Part shown: in pieces, positions 38,879 through 44,926 of the stretch
Position numbering within the stretch: the first letter of the stretch is position 1
How the letters are laid out: each line of letters starts with the position of its first letter
Source of the DNA: Planctomycetes bacterium HGW-Planctomycetes-1
Lineage (GTDB): Bacteria; Planctomycetota; Phycisphaerae; Sedimentisphaerales; UBA12454
NCBI GenBank assembly: GCA_002839495.1
Contig: PGYD01000007.1
Location: forward strand, 1-44,926
DNA: 44,926 nucleotides
Reading direction: 5' to 3'
Position numbers and translations under genes: made by a program
Notes under the pieces: generated by a model
Databases searched by the model: none
Seen by the model: the letters and a program-made list of their open reading frames with translations, nothing else
What the model was told of the DNA's origin: nothing

Positions 38879-40273
38879 CTATAGTTCGAAAGTCTGGTCT
38901 GGCGAGGGGATATGGGCGTTTTTCATACCGGCATCGAGGAGCCTGTCGGAGAAGAATTCGAGGGCGTTTTGCTCGCCGTGGACACAGAAAACGTGCTCGA
39001 TGTGCGATGCGCCGCATTTGCCGAAATAATCGAGCATCTCGAACTGGTCGGCGTGGGCGCTCAAGGCGGCAATTTCGTCAACTCCGGCCTCGAGCGGCAT
39101 GGGCGTGCCGAAGACCTTGACCTCTTTTTGATGCTCGGCAATCCGGCGGCCAAGGGTGTTTTGGGCCATATAGCCGACAATCAAAACGATGTTTTTCGGG
39201 TCGGTTATATTGTTCTTTAAATGGTGAAGGATTCGGCCCGCTTCGCACATTCCGGATGCGGAAATGATAATCATCGGGCCGGGTATGTTATTTAAGGATT
39301 TGGACTCCTCGACGTCCTCGGTGTACCGCAGGGTCTCGAAATCGAAAGGCTTGCGGCCGTCAATCAGAAACTCCACCGCAGCCGAGTCCCAGCATTCTCT
39401 GTGCTTTGTGTAAATTTTGGTCGCTGCGCTGGACAGAGGTGAATCGACATAAACCGGCAGCGGTTCGATTTTGCCCTCGGTATAGAGCTTGTTCAGCAGA
39501 TAAACAAGGTATTGGGTTCGGCCGACGCTGAAGGCGGGGATAATCAGCTTTCCTTTAGTCTGGCAGATTTTATCGACGACCTCTTTCAGGGCGGCTTTGA
39601 CATCTTCGGCGGGCGGATGTTTGCGGTCGCCGTAAGTGCTTTCAGTTATTAAATAATCGATATCCTTTATAACGACAGGGTCTTTTAGAATCGGGATGTC
39701 GCGGCGGCCGATGTCGCCGGTGAACATAAGTTTTTTTGTACTGCCGTTCTCCCTGAAATTTATTTCCGTAAATGCGGAGCCTAAAATATGGCCGGCATCG
39801 TGAAAACAGACCTCGACATCGTCGAAAATTTTGAAAGGTTTGGAATAAGGGACAGGCTCAAGATGCTGCATCGCCTTATCGGCATCTTCAGCGGTATATA
39901 ACGGCTCGAACGGGGCCTTGCCCTGCCGGAGACGCTTTTTATTGACGTACTCAACATCGTAAGTCTGGATGTGGGCGCAGTCCTGAAACATTATTTCGCA
40001 TAAATCGGCGGTGGCATCGGTGCAGTACACTTTGCCCTTATATCCGTTTTTGATGAGGGTCGGGACATTGCCGCTGTGGTCCATATGGGCGTGCGAGAGC
40101 AGCATCACATCGATTTTGGCAGGGTCGAAGAGGAAATTGCGGTTCTTCTCGAACGCTTCCTTTCTTTTGCCCTGAAACAGGCCGCAGTCCAAAAGAATGT
40201 TTTTCCCGTTAATTGTTACAATGTGAGCCGAGCCGGTAACTTCGCCCGCGGCCCCGTGAAAAGTCAGTTTCAT
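38879..40273 (-). CDS. MBL-fold / beta-CASP RNA-processing nuclease (CPSF/YSH1-like exonuclease)
   Basis: LLSHAHMDHSGNVPTL, FHDAGHILGSAF, FTGDIGRRDIPIL, IIISASGMCEAGRILHHL, LSAHADQ. Confidence 0.92.
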   Translation of the reverse strand: MKLTFHGAAGEVTGSAHIVTINGKNILLDCGLFQGKRKEAFEKNRNFLFDPAKIDVMLLSHAHMDHSGNVPTLIKNGYKGKVYCTDATADLCEIMFQDCAHIQTYDVEYVNKKRLRQGKAPFEPLYTAEDADKAMQHLEPVPYSKPFKIFDDVEVCFHDAGHILGSAFTEINFRENGSTKKLMFTGDIGRRDIPILKDPVVIKDIDYLITESTYGDRKHPPAEDVKAALKEVVDKICQTKGKLIIPAFSVGRTQYLVYLLNKLYTEGKIEPLPVYVDSPLSSAATKIYTKHRECWDSAAVEFLIDGRKPFDFETLRYTEDVEESKSLNNIPGPMIIISASGMCEAGRILHHLKNNITDPKNIVLIVGYMAQNTLGRRIAEHQKEVKVFGTPMPLEAGVDEIAALSAHADQFEMLDYFGKCGASHIEHVFCVHGEQNALEFFSDRLLDAGMKNAHIPSPDQTFEL

Positions 40274-40426
40274 CGCTAATCCTTAAACAGAATTTTCAGT
40301 GCGGCAATATTTTATCAGAAAAAGTCAAAATTAACCAGAGGTTTTTATATTGAGCTTTTTGCGAATGGAAAAGAGCAGCGGTAGCGAAGCGAGCTGAAAG
40401 AGAACGGAAAAGTAGATTATTTCCCA

Positions 40427-40804
40427 TTAAAAGTATTTACCGATAGTCAGGCCTACTATTACGCCGACGAAACCGCAGACATTATGCAGTAAGATATTAC
40501 CAAAGGCGTGAATCAGCCGCAACTCATTTATGAACCTGACCGTATCGAAGGCAAAAGATGAAAACGTGGTGAAGGCTCCGAAAAAACTGATAAAAATGAC
40601 TGTTTTCAAGTGTGCGCTGATTGAAAGCCTGTTTTCGAGTAAGGCCCAGAGCAGGCCGAATACAAGACAGCCGAGAATATTAACGGCAGCGGTACCGAAA
40701 GGAAAAACAACTGTTATATTTTTCTGAACAAATCCGCCGAGCCAATAACGCAAGAGAGTTCCTGCGGCGCCGGCGAGTGCAAGGAAGAAAATCTTCTGAA
40801 ACAT
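40427..40804 (-). CDS. crcB: Fluoride channel/exporter CrcB (Fluc)
   Basis: GAAGTLLRYWLGG, FPFGTAAVNILGCLVFGLL, FFGAFTTFSSFAFDT; start at MFQKIFF (40804) with GGAG RBS; downstream of a fluoride riboswitch. Confidence 0.95.
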   Translation of the reverse strand: MFQKIFFLALAGAAGTLLRYWLGGFVQKNITVVFPFGTAAVNILGCLVFGLLWALLENRLSISAHLKTVIFISFFGAFTTFSSFAFDTVRFINELRLIHAFGNILLHNVCGFVGVIVGLTIGKYF

Positions 40805-40851
40805 AAAAAATCTCCATAAAAAATATTCGGGATTTATTAGTTGGAGGGTAC

Positions 40852-40885
40852 AAAAAAACTCCAACAGTTTTAAACACTGCAGGAG
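40852..40885 (-). terminator. Riboswitch-controlled intrinsic terminator of crcB
   Basis: CTCCTGCAGT-GTTTAAA-ACTGTTGGAG stem (one mismatch, one G-U) followed by seven Ts; its 5' arm overlaps the 3' strand of the aptamer. Confidence 0.85.
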
Positions 40886-40928
40886 TCATCAGCCTCATCG
40901 GCGGTTATAAGGAGAACTCCATCTCCAA
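40875..40928 (-). ncRNA. Fluoride riboswitch (crcB motif)
   Basis: Minus strand ttGGAGATGGAGTTCTCCTTATAACCGCCGATGAGGCTGATGACTCCTGCAG matches the crcB-motif pattern GGnGAUGGnnUUCnCC...AACCGCn...GCUGAUGnCUCCUnC, located upstream of crcB. Confidence 0.94.
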
Positions 40929-40964
40929 TAAGGAAAGCTTATTATACTAAAAATTTTTTAAAAG

Positions 40965-41696
40965 TCAAGAGGCAGTATAAATCATATAAAGCCCGCCTGC
41001 AAGCACAAGTACGCCGCAGATTTTCTTGAGGATTACCGCGCCTTTGGATTTTTCGTTCCAGTTGAGATAATGCTCTATAAATTCTGTAAAAGTGCCGGCA
41101 AGGACGATTACGCAGCAATGACCAATGCCGTAAACAAGCAGCAGTAAAATCCCATAAAAAACATTTGTCGAAGCAAGTTTGAAAGTAACCGCCAGCATCG
41201 GAGCCATATACGCAAAAGTACAGGGTCCTAAAGCGATTCCAAATACCAGACCTAAAATAAACGCCGCGAGCATTCCTTTGCGTTTCATACCGACTTTGCC
41301 CGGTCCGGAAAAAGGCATAGGAATAATATCGAGCAAATGAAGCCCGACAAGAAAGAATATGGCGGCGACGAAATAATTGCCATATTTGCCTACATCGCCG
41401 AGCATTCGCCCAGCCGCGGCTGTAAGCGCTCCGATTGCTCCAATCGTAATCAGAATACCAACGGCAAACAGCGTCGAAATCCAGAATGCCCGTTTGGTAG
41501 AGATTTTGCCCTGTTCGTCCCCGCCCACTGGCGAGGTCTCGCCACAGGCGGAAATAAAGCCGACAATAAGCGGGATGCTCGCCAGATGACAGGGACTTAG
41601 CAAAATGCTCAATACACCCCAGATGAACGATGCGGCAACGGCTATGAACCATCCGCCTTCAACCGCACGAGTTAAATGTGTAAATAATTCCTGCAT
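40965..41696 (-). CDS. CcdA/DsbD-type transmembrane electron-transfer protein
   Basis: 243 aa multi-TM; LLSPCHLASIPLIVGFI and LGPCTFAYMAP Cys-Pro motifs. Confidence 0.9.
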   Translation of the reverse strand: MQELFTHLTRAVEGGWFIAVAASFIWGVLSILLSPCHLASIPLIVGFISACGETSPVGGDEQGKISTKRAFWISTLFAVGILITIGAIGALTAAAGRMLGDVGKYGNYFVAAIFFLVGLHLLDIIPMPFSGPGKVGMKRKGMLAAFILGLVFGIALGPCTFAYMAPMLAVTFKLASTNVFYGILLLLVYGIGHCCVIVLAGTFTEFIEHYLNWNEKSKGAVILKKICGVLVLAGGLYMIYTAS

Positions 41697-41707
41697 TATT
41701 TATCTTC

Positions 41708-42148
41708 CTAAAAATCGAACCCGAATTTTTTCCACGTCGCCAAAATATCCTCTTTCGAGAAGAATCCTTCGTGGCGGAACAGTTCTTTACCGTTCGGGTC
41801 GAGGAATATCTGCGTCGGTATCATTCTTACGCCGTATTTCTGACCGGGAGCAGGGTCTTTCCAGACATCGTAAAATTCCACCTGCAATTTGCCGGCGTAT
41901 TCTTGCGTCAATTCGTCGAGTATCGGCTTCATCATCTTACAGGGAATACATTTATCCGCGCCCAACTCGAGCAGTCTCGGCAGTTTTTGCGCATCGACCG
42001 CTTCGATAGTCATAACAAGCGAGTCATTAGTATCGCTTGCGATTGTTCGCAGCAGATTGGAATTATTCTCCGCTTTCTTGAGAATAATAACCGCACTTAC
42101 CGCAGAGACAAGGAGCAAAACGATAATTATTTTCCAGAGATTTCCCAT
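41708..42148 (-). CDS. Membrane-anchored thioredoxin-family protein
   Basis: N-terminal TM (IIIVLLLVSAVSAVIILKK); ELGADKCIPCKMMKPILDELTQEY; MIPTQIFLDPNGKELFRHEGF. Confidence 0.93.
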   Translation of the reverse strand: MGNLWKIIIVLLLVSAVSAVIILKKAENNSNLLRTIASDTNDSLVMTIEAVDAQKLPRLLELGADKCIPCKMMKPILDELTQEYAGKLQVEFYDVWKDPAPGQKYGVRMIPTQIFLDPNGKELFRHEGFFSKEDILATWKKFGFDF

Positions 42149-42378
42149 TTCAGCATTTCCTTTAATTGTTCGATTGTCGGCGATTTGCCGACGGATTTAA
42201 CTTCACCGTCAATCACAAGAGCAGGCGTTACCATCACGCCGAACTTCATTATATCATTAATCTTCGTAACTTTTTCGATTTCATACTCTATACCGAGTTC
42301 TTTGGCCGTTTCTTCGGCAAATTCAGCAAGTTTTTTGCACTTCGGACATCCCGTTCCGAGTATCTGTATCTTTTTCAT
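42127..42378 (-). CDS. Small thioredoxin-like (TM0996/MTH895-type) redox-active disulfide protein
   Basis: 83 aa; MKKIQILGTGCPKCKKLAEFAEE...VMVTPALVIDGEVKSVGK; overlaps the downstream thioredoxin gene start by 22 nt. Confidence 0.92.
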   Translation of the reverse strand: MKKIQILGTGCPKCKKLAEFAEETAKELGIEYEIEKVTKINDIMKFGVMVTPALVIDGEVKSVGKSPTIEQLKEMLKWEISGK

Positions 42379-42488
42379 CCCGCACCTTCTTTCATTCTCA
42401 TATTTTTAATTAACCAAATAGATTATATATTAACATTTTGAATCACACACCTTTATTTATTTTTATGAATAATTAGAAGGTGCGGGAT
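42377..42488 (-). promoter_or_regulatory. Long inverted repeat enclosing the leader of the small thioredoxin gene
   Basis: Perfect 14-bp arms atcccgcaccttct (42377-42390) and agaaggtgcgggat (42475-42488), 84-nt AT-rich spacer; one arm contains the RBS and part of the start codon. Confidence 0.7.
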
Positions 42489-42505
42489 TCATCATCTTTT
42501 TCCTT

Positions 42506-43678
42506 CTAAACGGTTTTGAACCAGTTTTGCGTCTTCAAACATATTTTAACTAACATCAGCATTACCGGCACTTCAATCAATACGCCGACAACCGTCGCAA
42601 GAGCGGCGCCGCTGGACAAGCCAAATAGCATTGTCGCTGTCGCGATAGCGACTTCAAAATGATTCGATGCGCCAATCATAGCCGATGGAGCGGCGTCTGC
42701 GTATCTTAATTTAAGAACTTTCGACAGCCAATAACCTATCGCAAAAATCAGTGTAGTCTGTATAAACAGCGGAATCGCAATCCAAAGTATCGTCAAAGGA
42801 TTATTCAGAATCGTCTCGCCCTTAAAGCTGAACAAAAGCACAAGCGTAATCAGCAGTGCTATAATCGTAACCGGCGTCAGAAAATGCAGAAATTTTTCAT
42901 CGAACCATTGCCGGCCTTTATGAGCGATAATCCATTTTCTCGAAATAAAACCTGCCGCCAGCGGCAGGGCTACATAAATCGCAATCGAGAGCACAAGAGC
43001 CTGCCAGGGAACAGGTAATTTTCCGACGCCGAGCAGAAATCCGCCCAACGGCCCATAGAGCAAAAGCATACTCAGCGAATTTATCGCAACCATAACAAGT
43101 GTATGGCCGTCGTTTCCTTTTGACAGATAGCCCCAAACAAGAACCATCGCAGTACAGGGCGCGATGCCGAGCAGGATACAGCCTGCTAGATAACTTCGCC
43201 AAAGCGGCACTTCAAGCATTTTTATGCCGCCTTGTTCGATTACCTTTCCAACGCCGTAAACTGCCCCGACGGGTAAATCTAATCCGAATGGCATTTTCAC
43301 AATATCGACGGCATCGACGCCGATAAAGCCCCTGAATAAAACGCCCAGAAACAGAAACGCTATCGCATACATCGTAAAAGGCTTTATCGCCCAGTTAACA
43401 AAGAGCGTCAGGCCGACAGGTTTTATGCTTTTGCCGGCCTGAAGAACTTCGGCAAAATCAATCTTGACCATAATCGGATACATCATAAAGAAAAGACAAA
43501 TCGCGATTGGAATCGAAACGACCGGAGCGCCTTTGACATAAATCGCCATAGCATCGAGAGATTTTGCAAAGCCCGGAGCAAATTTGCCCAAAATAATTCC
43601 GCCGACAATGCAAAGTATCACCCAAACGGTCAGATATCGCTCGAAAATGCCGAGATTTCTTGTTTTTTCTTCTGCCAT
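42506..43678 (-). CDS. acr3: ACR3-family arsenite efflux transporter
   Basis: 390 aa; [89 protein letters not shown]. Confidence 0.94.
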   Translation of the reverse strand: MAEEKTRNLGIFERYLTVWVILCIVGGIILGKFAPGFAKSLDAMAIYVKGAPVVSIPIAICLFFMMYPIMVKIDFAEVLQAGKSIKPVGLTLFVNWAIKPFTMYAIAFLFLGVLFRGFIGVDAVDIVKMPFGLDLPVGAVYGVGKVIEQGGIKMLEVPLWRSYLAGCILLGIAPCTAMVLVWGYLSKGNDGHTLVMVAINSLSMLLLYGPLGGFLLGVGKLPVPWQALVLSIAIYVALPLAAGFISRKWIIAHKGRQWFDEKFLHFLTPVTIIALLITLVLLFSFKGETILNNPLTILWIAIPLFIQTTLIFAIGYWLSKVLKLRYADAAPSAMIGASNHFEVAIATATMLFGLSSGAALATVVGVLIEVPVMLMLVKICLKTQNWFKTV

Positions 43679-43683
43679 AAAAT

Positions 43684-44742
43684 TTAGAACGCTCCGAAAA
43701 TCATTCCTGAAATGGTCGCCATTATTACCACGAGCAAAATAAATACGATTGTTTTTTTTGTTCCCATAACCGAACGTATAACGAGCATACTCGGCAGCGA
43801 CAACGCAGGCCCTGCCAATAAAAGCGCAAGAGCAGGCCCTTTGCCCATTCCTGCCGAGACGAGCCCCTGTACAATCGGCACTTCAGTCAGTGTAGCGAAA
43901 TACATAAACGCCCCCGCGACAGATGCAAACAAATTCGCACGCAGCGAATTTCCGCCAACAGCCGCTGAAACCCATCTTGAAGGAATAACACCTTCGCCGC
44001 TCGATGTGCCGAGCAGGAAACCGGCAACGATAACGCCGCCGAAAAGCAATGGCAAAATCTGTTTCGCGAATGTCCACGATGAACTCGTCCAGTCAGCCAA
44101 ATCTTTTTTGCTGAACCACATCGCCAGAAACACAATCATCGCCGCCAGACTGACAGCGGTTATAATCCATTTTATCGAATAAATCGCAGCCCACGCCCCG
44201 CTCTGCTGAATCGGCTTTGCCCAGTTTGCGAAAACCAGAACAGCGACCATCGACGCAAAATACAAACCGTTCTGCCAAAGCGGCCTGCTCTTTTCTTCGT
44301 CAGGCAACGCCATCGCGCTGTCGGCTTTTTGTATTTCCTCTTTGCGATATATCAAGTGCATCAATAAACCTATTATTATACTGAACAAAATCGCGCCGAC
44401 CGCCCTTGCAAGACCGAGCTGAAACCCAAGAATCCTTGCGGTAAGAATAATCGCAAGAACATTTATCGCAGGGCCGGAATAAAGAAATGCACAGGCAGGC
44501 CCTAAACCCGCTCCCATTTTATAAATCCCCGCAAACAGCGGCAAAACCGTGCAGGAACAAACAGCTAAGATACTGCCCGAAACGGACGCCACGCCGTAAG
44601 CTAAAATCTTATTCGCCTTTGCGCCGAGATATTTCATCACCGAAGCCTGGCTCACAAAAACCGATATCGCCCCCGCTATTAAAAACGCAGGTATAAGACA
44701 AAGCAAAACGTGCTCTCTGGCGTACCATTTCGCCAATATCAA
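43684..44742 (-). CDS. DUF318/ArsP-type permease
   Basis: Multi-[45 protein letters not shown]; second half [35 protein letters not shown]. The same frame stays open to ~44855 and encodes a TM-like extension ([35 protein letters not shown]), so the true start may be an upstream non-ATG codon. Confidence 0.9.
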   Translation of the reverse strand: MILAKWYAREHVLLCLIPAFLIAGAISVFVSQASVMKYLGAKANKILAYGVASVSGSILAVCSCTVLPLFAGIYKMGAGLGPACAFLYSGPAINVLAIILTARILGFQLGLARAVGAILFSIIIGLLMHLIYRKEEIQKADSAMALPDEEKSRPLWQNGLYFASMVAVLVFANWAKPIQQSGAWAAIYSIKWIITAVSLAAMIVFLAMWFSKKDLADWTSSSWTFAKQILPLLFGGVIVAGFLLGTSSGEGVIPSRWVSAAVGGNSLRANLFASVAGAFMYFATLTEVPIVQGLVSAGMGKGPALALLLAGPALSLPSMLVIRSVMGTKKTIVFILLVVIMATISGMIFGAF

Positions 44743-44923
44743 AGACTGCGTAATAGCGTTATCGAAACGCGCAATCCCGACCGGCAGAAAATATAACGCC
44801 AGAAAAACAGCAACTATTAAAACTAACTTTGCTCTGTAGAAAAGAATACATTTAAGTCATAGGTTATGCCGATGATTGATTATAGCAAACGATTTTACAA
44901 ACTTTTATCGAAAGGATGCCGCT

Positions 44924-44926
44924 ATG
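44924..44926 (+). other. Probable start codon of a divergent gene truncated by the window end
   Basis: aaagga RBS 7 nt before the terminal ATG, divergent from the arsenical cluster; product unknown. Confidence 0.4.

Noticed and set aside
40942-41652. 236-aa minus-strand ORF overlapping ccdA
   Set aside because: Out-of-frame shadow of the CcdA gene; Arg/Cys/Tyr-rich low-plausibility protein.
1-44926. CRISPR array or transposase/integrase gene
   Set aside because: No regularly spaced repeats and no recombinase-like protein were found among the ORFs.

Overview
A ~45 kb bacterial chromosomal window. Planctomycetes/Phycisphaerae-like is my inference from gene content and protein style. It contains: the 3' part of an alpha-glucan phosphorylase gene; lon; tRNA-Pro(GGG); a three-gene acyl-CoA / protein-acetylation module (ADP-forming acyl-CoA synthetase, CoA-transferase fused to a GNAT domain, HDAC/AcuC-like deacetylase); a five-gene exosortase/exopolysaccharide operon (SLBB export protein, exosortase, EpsI, 1566-aa TPR protein, BY-kinase); a frameshifted dockerin/beta-helix surface protein gene; nifJ; an aldo/keto reductase; topA; rdgB; an MjaI-like restriction-modification pair inserted into an argB-argD-argF...rdgB gene string; an M28 peptidase; tRNA-Thr(UGT); an MBL/beta-CASP nuclease; a fluoride-riboswitch-controlled crcB; and an arsenical-efflux/thioredoxin/CcdA cluster. 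Main observations: (i) the acetylation module lies between a complete tRNA-Pro and a displaced 29-bp copy of its 3' end, like an integrase-less tRNA island; (ii) a 14-nt perfect inverted repeat can sequester the RBS and start codon of a small thioredoxin gene; (iii) a fluoride riboswitch with a readable terminator platform; (iv) an abrupt codon-usage break inside glgP; (v) a degenerate SNase-like domain on the N4-cytosine methyltransferase. All calls come from reading the sequence; no database search was run.
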